Shown: positions 18,096 through 27,356 of the stretch, piece after piece
How positions within the stretch are numbered: position 1 is the stretch's first letter
Layout: the number at the start of each line of letters is the position of its first letter
From: Burkholderiales bacterium
GTDB taxonomy: Bacteria; Pseudomonadota; Gammaproteobacteria; Burkholderiales; WYBJ01
Assembly (NCBI GenBank): GCA_020848435.1
Contig: JADLAC010000033.1
Span: 1-64,000, forward strand
DNA length: 64,000 nucleotides
Direction of reading: 5' to 3'
Program-made: the position numbers and the translations under genes
The notes under the pieces: generated by a model
Seen by the model: the letters and a program-made list of their open reading frames with translations, nothing else
Told to the model about the DNA's origin: nothing
Databases searched by the model: none

Positions 18096-19109
18096 ATGAA
18101 CGTTTCGATTGTAGACGAAGCCCGCGCGCCGGCCGCCGCCACGCGAGCGCATTGGTCCGTGGATTCGGTCGCGGCGCTGTTCGAATTGCCGTTCAACGAT
18201 CTGTTGCATCGCGCGCAGAGCGTGCATCGAAGCCACTTCGATCCAAACGAAATCCAGCTCTCGACCCTGCTGTCCATCAAGACCGGCGGGTGTCCGGAGG
18301 ATTGTGGCTACTGCCCGCAGTCGGTTCGCTTCGATACCGGCCTGGCCGATCAGGCGTTGCTGCCCATCGAACAGGTGGTTGCGGCCGCGCAGGCCGCGCG
18401 CGCGAAGGGAGCCACGCGCTTTTGCATGGGGGCGGCGTGGCGCGGCCCCAAGCAGCGCGACGTCGAGCAGGTCGCCGCGATGATCAAGGCGGTACACGAT
18501 CTCGGCATGGAAACCTGCGCCACGCTCGGCATGTTGAAGGACGGCCAGGCCGAGCAGCTCGGTGCGGCCGGCCTCGACTACTACAACCACAACCTGGACA
18601 CCGCGCCCGAGTATTACAACGAGATCATCCATACCCGTGAGCAGCGGGATCGGCTCGATACCTTGGGACGGGTGCGCGCGGCCGGCGTGCATGTCTGCTG
18701 CGGCGGCATCGTCGGCATGGGCGAGACGCGCGCCCAGCGCGCCGCCCTGATCGCGCAGCTCGCGAATCTCGATCCGTACCCCGAATCGGTGCCCATCAAC
18801 AACCTCGTCGCCGTTCCCGGTACGCCTCTGGCAGATACCGAGCCGCTCGATCCGCTCGAATTCGTGCGCACCATCGCTTGCGCGCGCATCGCCATGCCGC
18901 GTGCCCGCGTGCGTCTGTCGGCGGGGCGCAGCGACATGTCCGACGCGGTCCAGGCGCTGTGCTTTCTCGCCGGCGCCAACTCGATCTTCTACGGCGACAA
19001 GCTGCTCACGACCGGGAATCCCGAGGTGGAGCGCGATCAGCATCTCATGGCGAAACTCGGCTTGCATCCCGCGGCCGCGGTTCCGCGCGCGAGCTCGAGC
19101 GAGAGCTGA
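18096..19109 (+). CDS. bioB: Biotin synthase
   Basis: BioB is a radical SAM enzyme that inserts sulfur into dethiobiotin. The CxxxCxxC motif is at Cys66, Cys70 and Cys73 (CPEDCGYC). The family stretches [16 protein letters not shown] and [12 protein letters not shown] are present. Length is 337 residues. It leads the bioB-F-C-D run. A TAGAAT sequence at 18037-18042 is a possible -10 box but would lie inside the start of comF. Confidence 0.97.
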   Translation: MNVSIVDEARAPAAATRAHWSVDSVAALFELPFNDLLHRAQSVHRSHFDPNEIQLSTLLSIKTGGCPEDCGYCPQSVRFDTGLADQALLPIEQVVAAAQAARAKGATRFCMGAAWRGPKQRDVEQVAAMIKAVHDLGMETCATLGMLKDGQAEQLGAAGLDYYNHNLDTAPEYYNEIIHTREQRDRLDTLGRVRAAGVHVCCGGIVGMGETRAQRAALIAQLANLDPYPESVPINNLVAVPGTPLADTEPLDPLEFVRTIACARIAMPRARVRLSAGRSDMSDAVQALCFLAGANSIFYGDKLLTTGNPEVERDQHLMAKLGLHPAAAVPRASSSES

Positions 19110-19142
19110 GGGTCTCGCCGGAACGCTACGGCGAGCTGCCGG

Positions 19143-20327
19143 GTGACAGCGCAAGCGGCTGAGCTCGACCCGAACCTCCTCGCCCAATCGGTCCAAGGCG
19201 AGCTCGATCGCCTGCGTGCCGCGGGCTTGCATCGCTCGCGCGCCGTATTGGAGGGCAGACAGGGAGCGCACGTCGTCGTGCGCGGGCGCGATTTCGTCTC
19301 CTTCGCATCCAACGATTACCTCGGGCTCGCGGCCGACCCGCGCCTGATCGAAGCAGCGCGCGAGGCGGCATCGCGTTATGGCGTGGGAGCCGGGGCGTCG
19401 CACCTGCTCCACGGCCATCACGCCTTGCATGAACAGCTCGAGAGCGCGCTGGCCGAGACCGTTGGCATGGCGCGCGCCCTGGTGTTCTCCACCGGCTACA
19501 TGGCCAATCTCGGCGTGGTGACGGCGCTGTGCGGGCGCGACGACGAGGTATTCGCGGACAAGCTCAACCACGCCTCGCTGAATGATGCCATGGTGCTGTC
19601 GCGGGCGCGCTTTCACCGCTATCCCCATGGCGATCTCGACGCCCTAGATCGCGCGCTCGGCCGCGCGCGTGCGCGCACCCGCAAGCTGATTCTCACCGAT
19701 GCGGTTTTCAGCATGGACGGCGATCTCGCACCGCTGCCCGAGCTGGTTCGCCTGTGTGAGCGGCACGGCGCGTATCTCTTGCTCGACGATGCCCATGGCT
19801 TCGGCGTGCTGGGCGAGCATGGCGCCGGGACGCCGTCGCATTTCGCCGTCAGCTCCGAGCGCGTGATCTACATGGGTACGCTGGGCAAGGCCGCGGGGGT
19901 CTACGGCGCCTTCGTTGCCTCCAGTGCCGCCCTCATCGACTATCTCGTCAACCGTGCCCGCACGTATGTCTACACCACCGCCACACCGCCCCTGCTCGCG
20001 GCGGCACTGCTGCAGAGCCTCGCCATAATCCGCGGCGAAGGCTGGCGCCGCGAGCACTTGCAGGCGCTCATCGGGGACCTGAAGGAAGGGTTGCGGGCGG
20101 CGCGCGCACGCTTGCTGCCCTCGCCGACAGCGATACAACCCTATGTGCTGGGAAGCGCGGGCGCTGCGCTGCGTGCCGCCGAAGTCCTGCGCGCTCACGG
20201 CATGATCGTACCGGCGATCCGCCCGCCCACCGTGCCCGCTGGCAGCGCGCGGCTGCGCATTTCGTTGTCGGCCGGACACACGCTCGCCGATGTCGAGCGG
20301 CTGGTGTCAGCGCTGCGCAAGCTGTAG
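19143..20327 (+). CDS. bioF: 8-amino-7-oxononanoate synthase
   Basis: BioF condenses pimeloyl-ACP with alanine to form KAPA. It is a PLP enzyme of 394 residues; the cofactor lysine is Lys249 in MGTLGKAAG. SNDYLGLA near residue 58, GASHLLHGHH near 83 and LLDDAHGFGVLG near 213 are typical. The start is GTG at 19143, 33 bases after bioB. The stop TAG shares one base with the bioC GTG. Confidence 0.95.
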   Translation: MTAQAAELDPNLLAQSVQGELDRLRAAGLHRSRAVLEGRQGAHVVVRGRDFVSFASNDYLGLAADPRLIEAAREAASRYGVGAGASHLLHGHHALHEQLESALAETVGMARALVFSTGYMANLGVVTALCGRDDEVFADKLNHASLNDAMVLSRARFHRYPHGDLDALDRALGRARARTRKLILTDAVFSMDGDLAPLPELVRLCERHGAYLLLDDAHGFGVLGEHGAGTPSHFAVSSERVIYMGTLGKAAGVYGAFVASSAALIDYLVNRARTYVYTTATPPLLAAALLQSLAIIRGEGWRREHLQALIGDLKEGLRAARARLLPSPTAIQPYVLGSAGAALRAAEVLRAHGMIVPAIRPPTVPAGSARLRISLSAGHTLADVERLVSALRKL

Positions 20328-21211
20328 TGAAGGCCGGCGACGAGCTCGATCGCAACGAGGTTCGGCGCGCGTTCGAGCGCTCTGCCGCGCGCGCGGATTT
20401 CCTGTCCGACGAGATCGGCCGGCGCATGGACGAACGGCTCGACTTGTTGCGCATCGAGCCGCGCATGGCGGTCGATCTCGGCAGCGGTCGCGGTGCTGGT
20501 GCGGGCAGCCTGCGCCAACGCTATCCCGGGTGCACGGTGGTCGAGCTCGATCTCGCCCACGCGATGCTGCGCGCATCCCGGCGTGCCGTGCCGTGGTGGC
20601 GCCGCGGCAGCCAGCGCTTCGCGGGCCGTGCAACGCCGCGGGTGTGCGGCGACATGACGCGATCGTCCTTCGCCGAGCGCGTGTTCGACCTCGTGTGGTC
20701 CAATCTCGCGCTGCCCTGGGTCGAGCCGCGGCTGGCGCTGGCGGAGATGTATCGCATCTTGCGCCCCGGCGGGGTATGCATGTTCAGCACCCTGGGTCCG
20801 GACACGTTGAAGGAGCTGCGCGCGGCCTACGCCAGCGCGGACGCCTTCGTGCACGTCAACCGCTTCGTCGATCTGCACGACATCGGCGACTTGCTGCTGG
20901 GCGAGCATTTCGCCGATCCGGTGATGGACATGGAATACCTCACGTTGACGTACCCGGACGTGACCTCGCTGTTGCGCGAGATCAAGGCTGCCGGGGCGCA
21001 CAACGCCAATGCGGGACGTAACCGTGCCTTGAGCGGCAGGGCCGCGTTCGCGCGTATGACGGCAGCCTACGAGGGCTACCGCAAGGAGGGGCGTTTGCCG
21101 GCCACGTTCGAGATCGTCTACGGCCATGCCTGGCGTCCGCACACCGAGCGCGCGAGCGCGGCCGCTCATGCGCTGATCCAGTTCCATCCACGCCGAGGAC
21201 CTCCGGCATGA
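20327..21211 (+). CDS. bioC: Malonyl-ACP O-methyltransferase BioC
   Basis: BioC methylates malonyl-ACP to start pimelate synthesis on the fatty-acid machinery. The SAM-binding motif DLGSGRG is at 50-56, followed by ELDLAHAMLRAS and SNLALPWVEP, both family-like. The product has 294 residues and starts with GTG in a one-base overlap with the bioF stop. Position inside the bio operon settles the choice over other class I methyltransferases. Confidence 0.93.
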   Translation: MKAGDELDRNEVRRAFERSAARADFLSDEIGRRMDERLDLLRIEPRMAVDLGSGRGAGAGSLRQRYPGCTVVELDLAHAMLRASRRAVPWWRRGSQRFAGRATPRVCGDMTRSSFAERVFDLVWSNLALPWVEPRLALAEMYRILRPGGVCMFSTLGPDTLKELRAAYASADAFVHVNRFVDLHDIGDLLLGEHFADPVMDMEYLTLTYPDVTSLLREIKAAGAHNANAGRNRALSGRAAFARMTAAYEGYRKEGRLPATFEIVYGHAWRPHTERASAAAHALIQFHPRRGPPA

Positions 21212-21939
21212 GGCGGTCGCGGGGAGTGTTCGTGACCGGCACGGATACCGGGGTGGGCAAGACGCAAGTCGCGTGTGCGCTGCTGCGCGCGCTCGCGCGC
21301 GAGGGAGTTCGTGCCATCGGCATGAAGCCGGTCGCGGCAGGTGCGGGACGCATCCGGGGCGCGCTCGACAATGCGGACGTCGTCGCCTTGGCGGCCGCGA
21401 GCGCGCTTCGCGCGTCACGCGCACTGCGCAATCCCTACTTGCTTGCCCGTGCGATTGCGCCGCACCTGGCGGCGCGTGAAGCCGGCGTGCGCCTCGACGT
21501 GCGCGTGATGGCGCAGGCTTTTCGTGCGCTCTCGGAGCGCGCCGAGTGCGTGGTGGTCGAGGGCGCCGGGGGATTTCGCGTGCCGTTGAACGAGCGCGCC
21601 GACTTGGCCGACCTGGCGCGCGCGCTGCGGCTGCCGGTGATCCTGGTAGTCGGGATGCGGCTCGGTTGCCTGTCGCATGCGCTGCTTACCGCGGAGGCGA
21701 TTCGCGGCCGTGGCTTGGTGCTCGCGGGTTGGGTTGCCAACCGTATCGATCCGTCGATGCGGCGCTATCGCGACAACGTCGAGGCGTTGCGCGAGCGCCT
21801 CGGCGCGCCGATGCTGGCAGAGCTCGCGCACCTGCCCTCGAAGCGCTCGCGCGAGCACGCGCTCGATCATTCGCTTGATTCTCATTGCTGCGTATCGATT
21901 CTCGGCTTGAAGCGCAGCGAGCTTCGCTCCGGCCGCTGA
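21208..21939 (+). CDS. bioD: Dethiobiotin synthetase
   Basis: BioD carboxylates 7,8-diaminononanoate using ATP to form dethiobiotin. The P-loop GTDTGVGKT is at 11-19 and the MKPVAAG strand at 39-45; VVEGAGGFRVPL near 113-124 is the second signature. Length is 243 residues. The start overlaps the bioC stop (ATGA). The bioA transaminase is not in this window, so it must be elsewhere or replaced. Confidence 0.95.
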   Translation: MRRSRGVFVTGTDTGVGKTQVACALLRALAREGVRAIGMKPVAAGAGRIRGALDNADVVALAAASALRASRALRNPYLLARAIAPHLAAREAGVRLDVRVMAQAFRALSERAECVVVEGAGGFRVPLNERADLADLARALRLPVILVVGMRLGCLSHALLTAEAIRGRGLVLAGWVANRIDPSMRRYRDNVEALRERLGAPMLAELAHLPSKRSREHALDHSLDSHCCVSILGLKRSELRSGR

Positions 21940-22035
21940 CGAGTTGCTCCCGGCATATCTTCGCCGGGCCGCGATCGAACAACCCGACGCTTTTGGGCAA
22001 GCGCGCGCATCGCGCTTGAATCTGCGGGGCTTTTC

Positions 22036-22065
22036 TTGCGCCCGCGACAAGCCGTGTGATACAGT
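22036..22065 (+). promoter_or_regulatory. Possible promoter of the cytochrome oxidase operon
   Basis: TTGCGC at 22036-22041 and TACAGT at 22060-22065 are separated by 18 bases, and a TG just before the second box makes an extended -10 (TGATACAGT). It lies in the 192-base gap between bioD and the DUF2244 gene, the only gap upstream of the cox cluster. The match is moderate. Confidence 0.35.
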
Positions 22066-22131
22066 CCCTGCGCTCTGAGGCGCCCTTCGCCGCGGCCCCG
22101 GGTGCTGTGACGTAACATTCGGACCAGTGCC

Positions 22132-22602
22132 ATGCACGACGGCTCTGCTGCGGACAACCAGGATTTTTCTCTGATTGCCAGGCGCAACTGCTCGCTGCAA
22201 CATTCCGGGCGTTGGAGAGCATTCGCGCTTGCGGCCCTCGTTTCGGGGCTGATCGCGCTGGCGTTCGCAAGTATCGGGGCATGGCCCATCCTGCCGTTCG
22301 CGGGCTTGGAGCTGGCAGCGCTGTACGTCGCGTTTCGCCGTATTTCTCGCGATGCTGAGGATTACGAGCAGGTGATCATTCGCGGCGATCGCCTGTTCGT
22401 GGAACGCCATACGCGTAGCGGCGTGCGGCGCTTCGAGTCCAATCGCTATTGGACGCAGGTGGTCGTGCGCAATGGTGCTGGGCGCAGGCGAATCGCGCTG
22501 CGCTCACACGGCAGTGAGATCGAGTTCGGAACATTCCTGAGCGACGGCGATCGCCTCGACCTGGCGCGCAAGCTCGAGAATCGATTGCGGGTTCAGTCAT
22601 GA
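22132..22602 (+). CDS. DUF2244 domain membrane protein
   Basis: The 156-residue protein has two close membrane segments (about residues 30-48 and 52-67) and a C-terminal soluble beta domain with ERHTRSGVRRFESNRYWTQV, as in DUF2244 proteins. Members of this family are often encoded just before coxB in betaproteobacteria, so a role in oxidase maturation or stability is likely but unproven. It is coupled to coxB by an ATGA overlap. Confidence 0.8.
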   Translation: MHDGSAADNQDFSLIARRNCSLQHSGRWRAFALAALVSGLIALAFASIGAWPILPFAGLELAALYVAFRRISRDAEDYEQVIIRGDRLFVERHTRSGVRRFESNRYWTQVVVRNGAGRRRIALRSHGSEIEFGTFLSDGDRLDLARKLENRLRVQS

Positions 22603-23855
22603 CAAACCAATCAGGGCTAGGGAAAAACATGATCGGTAAGTGGACCACGGGCGCGATGCTCGCGCTTGCGCCGGCGCTCGCCGGCGCAAGCCGCTACAAC
22701 TTGCAGGATCCGAACAGCGCTCTTGGCCAGGACATCTACGACCTGCATCACCTCATCTTGTGGGTATGCGTCGTCATTTTCGTCGGCGTGTTCGGCTTCA
22801 TGTTCTATGCCATTCTCAAGCACCGCAAATCGGCGGGTCATCCGGCTGCGCATTTTCACGAGAACACTACGGTCGAGGTCATCTGGACGGTCATTCCGTT
22901 CGTCATCCTGATCGGCATCGCGGTGCCCGCCACCCGCACCCTGGTCCATCAGCGCGACACGTCGGCCGCGGATCTGACCATCAAGGTGACGGGGTACCAG
23001 TGGAAGTGGGGCTACGACTATCTCAAGGGCGACGGTGAAGGCATTTCTTTCTTCAGCACCCTCGCCACACCGCGCGAGCAGATCGATGGTACCGCCCCCA
23101 AGGGCGAGAACTACCTGCTCGAGGTCGACCAACCCGTGGTCGTGCCGGTGGGCAAGAAGGTGCGCCTGGTGATCACGGCCGCAGACGTCCTGCACGCCTG
23201 GTGGGTCCCTTCGCTCGCGGCCAAGCAGGATGCGATCCCTGGATTCGTCCGCGACACCTGGTTCAAAGCCGAGCGTGAGGGCCTCTATCGGGGCCAATGC
23301 GCCGAGCTGTGCGGCAAGGAGCACGGCTTTATGCCGATCGTAGTGAACGTCCTGTCGGCGGAGAAGTACGCGGCCTGGGTCAACGAGCGCAAGCAGAAGC
23401 CGGCCGCTGCCGCCGAAGACGCGAACAAGCAATGGACACTGGCGGAGCTGAGCGCGCGCGGGCGCAAGGTGTTCGCCGAGAACTGCGTCGCCTGTCACCA
23501 GGGCGACGGCATGGGCATTCCCGGGAGCTTCCCCGCGTTGAACGGTTCGAAGGTCGTGACCGGGTCCAAGCAGGCCCAGATCGCCACCGTGCTCCACGGC
23601 GTCGTGCGCGACGGCAAGGTCACCTTGATGCAACCGTTCAGGCAGCTCTCCGACGTGGACCTCGCAGCGGTGCTGACTTACACCCGCAATAGCTGGAACA
23701 ACCTCGGCGGGGAGGCCGTGATGCCGGCCGAAGTGGCGGCGGCGCGTTCGAGCAGCCCTCAGGCGCTGCACGGCGAACGCGCCAGTGCGCTGCGGATAGC
23801 GGCGAGCGCGTTGCACGCGGCGGCCCCCGCCGGCCACGCGGGCGCAGCCCGGTAA
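22599..23855 (+). CDS. coxB: Cytochrome c oxidase subunit II with C-terminal cytochrome c domain
   Basis: CoxB takes electrons from cytochrome c through the binuclear CuA centre. After a signal peptide (cleavage near residue 30) there are two membrane helices (about 50-72 and 92-110). The CuA ligands are visible as His199, Cys234, Cys238, His242 and Met245. A fused cytochrome c domain carries the heme motif CVACH at 296-300, making this a caa3-like subunit. The tail after residue 385 is Ala-rich and low in complexity. The ATG at 22599 overlaps the previous gene; an ATG at 22629 is an alternative start. Confidence 0.96.
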   Translation: MTNQSGLGKNMIGKWTTGAMLALAPALAGASRYNLQDPNSALGQDIYDLHHLILWVCVVIFVGVFGFMFYAILKHRKSAGHPAAHFHENTTVEVIWTVIPFVILIGIAVPATRTLVHQRDTSAADLTIKVTGYQWKWGYDYLKGDGEGISFFSTLATPREQIDGTAPKGENYLLEVDQPVVVPVGKKVRLVITAADVLHAWWVPSLAAKQDAIPGFVRDTWFKAEREGLYRGQCAELCGKEHGFMPIVVNVLSAEKYAAWVNERKQKPAAAAEDANKQWTLAELSARGRKVFAENCVACHQGDGMGIPGSFPALNGSKVVTGSKQAQIATVLHGVVRDGKVTLMQPFRQLSDVDLAAVLTYTRNSWNNLGGEAVMPAEVAAARSSSPQALHGERASALRIAASALHAAAPAGHAGAAR

Positions 23856-23905
23856 CGACCCTATTGCGTCAGCCGCAACGACCGAGAACTTCACGGAGCC
23901 AGCCG

Positions 23906-25495
23906 ATGAGCACAGCCGTTCACGATCACCCGCACGGGCACGATGACCACGCTCACCACCCGAGCGGGCTCGCACGCTATCTCACGACCACCAACCACAA
24001 GGACATCGGCACAATGTACCTGTGGTTCAGCTTCGCGATGTTCCTGACCGGTGGGGTCATGGCGCTCGTCATTCGCGCCGAGTTGTTCCAGCCCGGTCTG
24101 CAGGTGGTCAATCCCGATTTCTTCAACCAGATGACCACGCTGCACGGCCTCATCATGGTGTTCGGCGCGATCATGCCCGCGTTCGTCGGCTTCGCGAACT
24201 GGCAGATTCCGATGATGATCGGAGCGCCCGACATGGCGTTTCCCCGGCTGAACAATTGGAGCTTCTGGTTGCTGCCGCCGGCCGCGCTGCTTCTGGTCAC
24301 GTCCTTGTTCGTGCCCGGCGGCGCGGCCGCGGCGGGTTGGACGCTGTATCCGCCGCTCACGGTGCAAATGGGGATGGGCATGGACCTGGCGATCTTCGCG
24401 GTCCACATCCTCGGCATGTCCTCGATCCTCGGCTCTATCAACATCATCACCACGCTGCTCAACATGCGCGCGCCGGGGATGACGCTGATGAAGATGCCGC
24501 TGTTCTGCTGGACGTGGCTCATTACCGCGTACCTGCTGCTCGCCGCCATGCCCGTGCTGGCCGGTGCCGTCACCATGATCCTGACCGACCGGCACTTCGG
24601 CACGCACTTCTTCAACCCGGCAGGAGGCGGGGACCCGGTGCTGTTCCAGCACATCTTCTGGTTCTTCGGTCACCCGGAGGTCTACATCATCGCGATTCCC
24701 GCCTTCGGCGTGATCTCGCAGGTCATCCCGGCGTTCTCGCGCAAGCCGCTGTTCGGTTATACCTCGATGGTGTACGCGACCGCCTCGATCGCCATCCTGT
24801 CTTTCATCGTCTGGGCACACCACATGTACACCACGGGCATGCCGGTGCAGGCGCAGTTGTTCTTCATGTATGCGACCAGCCTGATCGCCGTGCCCACCGG
24901 CGTGAAAGTCTTCAACTGGGTCGCCACGATGTGGAAGGGGTCGCTGTCGTTCGAGACGCCGATGCTGTTCGCCATCGGCTTTCTGTTTCTCTTCACCATC
25001 GGCGGCTTCACGGGGCTCGTGCTCGCCATCGTCCCGATCGACATCCAGTTGCACGATACCTACTACGTCGTGGCCCACTTCCATTACGTGATGGTCGCGG
25101 GCGCGTTGTTCGCGGCCTTCGCGGGGGTCTATTTCTGGATTCCGAAGTGGACCGGCCGGATGTACGACGAGACCCTGGGCAAGTGGCACTTCTGGCTGTC
25201 GTTCATCTTCTTCAACATGGCCTTCTTCGTGCAGCACTTCCTGGGGCTCGCGGGCATGCCGCGCCGCATTCCCGACTACGCGCTGCAGTTCGCCGATTTC
25301 AACATGGTGTCCTCCATCGGCGCGTTCGGCTTCGGCTTGGCCCAACTGCTGTTCCTGTACGTGGTGGTCAAGTGCATCCGCAGCGGCGAGCAAGCTCCGG
25401 CGAAGGCGTGGGAGGGCGCGGATACGCTGGAATGGACGCACCTGCCCTCGCCGGCGCCCTACCATAGCTTCGAGACGCCGCCGATGGTGAAGTAG
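23906..25495 (+). CDS. coxA: Cytochrome c oxidase subunit I
   Basis: CoxA holds heme a, heme a3 and CuB and pumps protons. The 529-residue, 12-helix protein has the CuB ligand His256 and crosslinked Tyr260 in GHPEVY, His305-His306, and the heme ligands His391 and His393 in AHFHY. The Glu of HPEVY marks the A1 subfamily, which also uses a D channel. The ATG at 23906 is preceded by GGAG; its product begins with a His-rich tail (HDHPHGHDDHAHH) that may bind metal. It follows coxB by about 50 bases. Confidence 0.98.
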   Translation: MSTAVHDHPHGHDDHAHHPSGLARYLTTTNHKDIGTMYLWFSFAMFLTGGVMALVIRAELFQPGLQVVNPDFFNQMTTLHGLIMVFGAIMPAFVGFANWQIPMMIGAPDMAFPRLNNWSFWLLPPAALLLVTSLFVPGGAAAAGWTLYPPLTVQMGMGMDLAIFAVHILGMSSILGSINIITTLLNMRAPGMTLMKMPLFCWTWLITAYLLLAAMPVLAGAVTMILTDRHFGTHFFNPAGGGDPVLFQHIFWFFGHPEVYIIAIPAFGVISQVIPAFSRKPLFGYTSMVYATASIAILSFIVWAHHMYTTGMPVQAQLFFMYATSLIAVPTGVKVFNWVATMWKGSLSFETPMLFAIGFLFLFTIGGFTGLVLAIVPIDIQLHDTYYVVAHFHYVMVAGALFAAFAGVYFWIPKWTGRMYDETLGKWHFWLSFIFFNMAFFVQHFLGLAGMPRRIPDYALQFADFNMVSSIGAFGFGLAQLLFLYVVVKCIRSGEQAPAKAWEGADTLEWTHLPSPAPYHSFETPPMVK

Positions 25496-25500
25496 CGCTC

Positions 25501-25626
25501 ATGTCGACTGGCGCCGAATTGAACAAGCAACGCGCACGCAAGAACCTGCGTACGGCGCTCGTCCTCGGCCTGCTGGCGCTGGCGTCCTTGGCTGCGTTCG
25601 CCCACAAGGTGTGGCATCTCGGATGA
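25501..25626 (+). CDS. Cytochrome oxidase small assembly protein, 41 aa
   Basis: This small frame lies between coxA and ctaG and encodes 41 residues beginning MSTGAELNKQRARKN, with a single hydrophobic helix (about residues 18-35). Very short single-helix proteins at this place are known from betaproteobacterial cox operons as small assembly proteins. It starts five bases after coxA and its TGA overlaps the ctaG ATG (ATGA), which supports translation. It is too short for most gene-finding thresholds. Confidence 0.75.
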   Translation: MSTGAELNKQRARKNLRTALVLGLLALASLAAFAHKVWHLG

Positions 25627-26174
25627 GCCAGCGCTCACACAACCGCAGCACGCTCACCCGCTTGGCGATATTCGCCGTTGCGATGTTCGGCTTCGGCTTC
25701 GCGCTGGTGCCCTTCTACCGCGCGATATGCGAGGTGACCGGGCTCAACAACTTCATCAAGCCCGACGCGCCGCTCAACACCCAGGTTGACACCAGCCGCT
25801 GGATCACGGTGGAGCTGGACGCAAACACGCGCGGGCTGCCGTGGAGCTTCGCGCCCAGGCAGCGCAGCGTGCGGGTTCACCCCGGGCAGCTCGTGCAAGT
25901 GGTGTACGAGGTCCGGAACGACTCGGCGAGCCCGATCGCCGGCCAGGCGATCCCCAGCTATGGGCCGCGAATTGCGGCCGGCTACTTTCGCAAGATGGAG
26001 TGCTTCTGCTTTCAGAAGCAGGAGCTGGCACCCGGCGAGGTGCGGCAGATGCCGGTGGTGTTCGTGGTCGATCCCGAGCTGCCCAAGGATGTCGCCACGG
26101 TCACGCTGTCCTACACGTTTTTCGAGCTCAATGGCGCTACGCCGAAACCCGCGGGCAACGGGGTGAGCGGATGA
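25623..26174 (+). CDS. ctaG: Cytochrome c oxidase copper-insertion protein CtaG (Cox11)
   Basis: CtaG delivers copper to the CuB site of subunit I. One N-terminal membrane helix (about 10-31) is followed by a periplasmic immunoglobulin-like domain. The copper-binding CFCF motif has Cys127 and Cys129, and the conserved PFYRAICEVTG segment with a third cysteine at 36 is present. Length is 183 residues. The start overlaps the small assembly gene and the stop overlaps the DUF2970 gene. Confidence 0.96.
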   Translation: MSQRSHNRSTLTRLAIFAVAMFGFGFALVPFYRAICEVTGLNNFIKPDAPLNTQVDTSRWITVELDANTRGLPWSFAPRQRSVRVHPGQLVQVVYEVRNDSASPIAGQAIPSYGPRIAAGYFRKMECFCFQKQELAPGEVRQMPVVFVVDPELPKDVATVTLSYTFFELNGATPKPAGNGVSG

Positions 26175-26398
26175 TCGCGATGGACGTACCGGAACACGAC
26201 CGATCCAAGCGCGCTTCGCTGTTGCAGGTCGCGAAGGCCGTGGGGAGCGGATTTTTCGGCGTGCGGCGGCGCGCGGACCATGAAGCGGTCCGGATTTCGC
26301 CGCTGCAGCTCATCATCGTCGGGGTGATCGGCGCCGCGCTGTTCGTGACGGCGTTATTGTTGCTGGTGCAATTCGTTTTGCGCCTGGCCGGCGCATGA
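26171..26398 (+). CDS. DUF2970 small membrane protein
   Basis: The 75-residue product has one C-terminal membrane helix (about 45-70) after a basic segment (LLQVAKAVGSGFFGVRR) typical of DUF2970. This family occurs between ctaG and coxC in betaproteobacterial cox operons. Its function is unknown. It begins in an ATGA overlap with ctaG; a second ATG three codons later is possible. Confidence 0.8.
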   Translation: MIAMDVPEHDRSKRASLLQVAKAVGSGFFGVRRRADHEAVRISPLQLIIVGVIGAALFVTALLLLVQFVLRLAGA

Positions 26399-26427
26399 GC
26401 GCCTGACCGGAAATCGGGGAGAAGGAA

Positions 26428-27279
26428 ATGTCCAACGCGTCAACCGATCGCTACTACCTGCCGCAGCCCTCGACCTGGCCGATCACGGGCTCGATCGCGC
26501 TCGGCCTGCTCGGCTTCGGTGCGGCGTTCTCCGTCAATCGCCTGGCGGCCGGCTATGTGCTGCTGGCCCTGGGCTTCGCGGTGCTGATCTACATGATGTT
26601 CGGCTGGTTCGGCACGGTCGTGCGCGAAAGCGTCGCCGGCAAGTACAACGACCGGGTCGACGTTTCGTTTCGCTGGGGGATGAGCTGGTTCATCTTCTCG
26701 GAGGTGATGTTTTTCGGCGCCTTCTTCGGCGCGTTGTACTACATGCGCGTGCTGTCGGTGCCCTGGCTGGGCGAAGTCGACCAGAAGCTGATCTGGCCCG
26801 ACTTCGCGCCCGGATGGCCGATCGCGGGACCAGGCATCAGCGAGAAATTCACGCCCATGGGCGCCTTCGGCATTCCCGCGCTCAATACCCTGCTGCTGTT
26901 GAGCTCCGGGGTCACCATCACGCTGGCGCATTGGGCCTTGAAGAAGGGCAATCGAGGCGCGCTGATCGGCTGGATGTTCGCGACCGTGGCGCTGGGCATC
27001 ACCTTCCTGGGCTTTCAGGCATACGAATACGGCCATGCCTACAGCGATCTCAACCTGAAGCTCACGTCAGGCGCGTACGGCGCGACCTTCTACATGTTGA
27101 CGGGCTTTCACGGTTTTCACGTGACCATCGGCACGATCATGTTGATCGTCATCCTGGCGCGTTGCATCGCCGGCCATTTCACGCCCGAACACCATTTCGC
27201 TTTCGAGGGCGTGTCGTGGTACTGGCACTTCGTCGACGTCGTCTGGCTGTTCCTGTTCATCTTCGTGTACTGGCTCTGA
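26428..27279 (+). CDS. coxC: Cytochrome c oxidase subunit III
   Basis: Subunit III is a seven-helix protein that stabilises the oxidase core and carries no redox centre. The 283 residues include WGMSWFIFSEVMFFGAFFG near 80, and GFHGFHVTIGT and HFVDVVWLFLF near the C-terminus, all standard. A good ribosome site (GGGAGAAGGAA) precedes the ATG. A strong hairpin follows. Confidence 0.97.
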   Translation: MSNASTDRYYLPQPSTWPITGSIALGLLGFGAAFSVNRLAAGYVLLALGFAVLIYMMFGWFGTVVRESVAGKYNDRVDVSFRWGMSWFIFSEVMFFGAFFGALYYMRVLSVPWLGEVDQKLIWPDFAPGWPIAGPGISEKFTPMGAFGIPALNTLLLLSSGVTITLAHWALKKGNRGALIGWMFATVALGITFLGFQAYEYGHAYSDLNLKLTSGAYGATFYMLTGFHGFHVTIGTIMLIVILARCIAGHFTPEHHFAFEGVSWYWHFVDVVWLFLFIFVYWL

Positions 27280-27307
27280 GCAACGCTCGGGCGTCGCACG
27301 CTTGCCG

Positions 27308-27334
27308 CTACGCCGCACCCAAGGTGCGGCGTAG
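27308..27334. terminator. Two-way terminator after coxC
   Basis: A perfect 12-bp stem (ctacgccgcacc and complement) closes a three-base CAA loop. It lies between the convergent ends of coxC (27279) and the DUF2909 gene (27357). No T run follows, but the stem is very stable. Confidence 0.7.
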
Positions 27335-27356
27335 TCGTCTCGAGGGAGCCGCGGGA

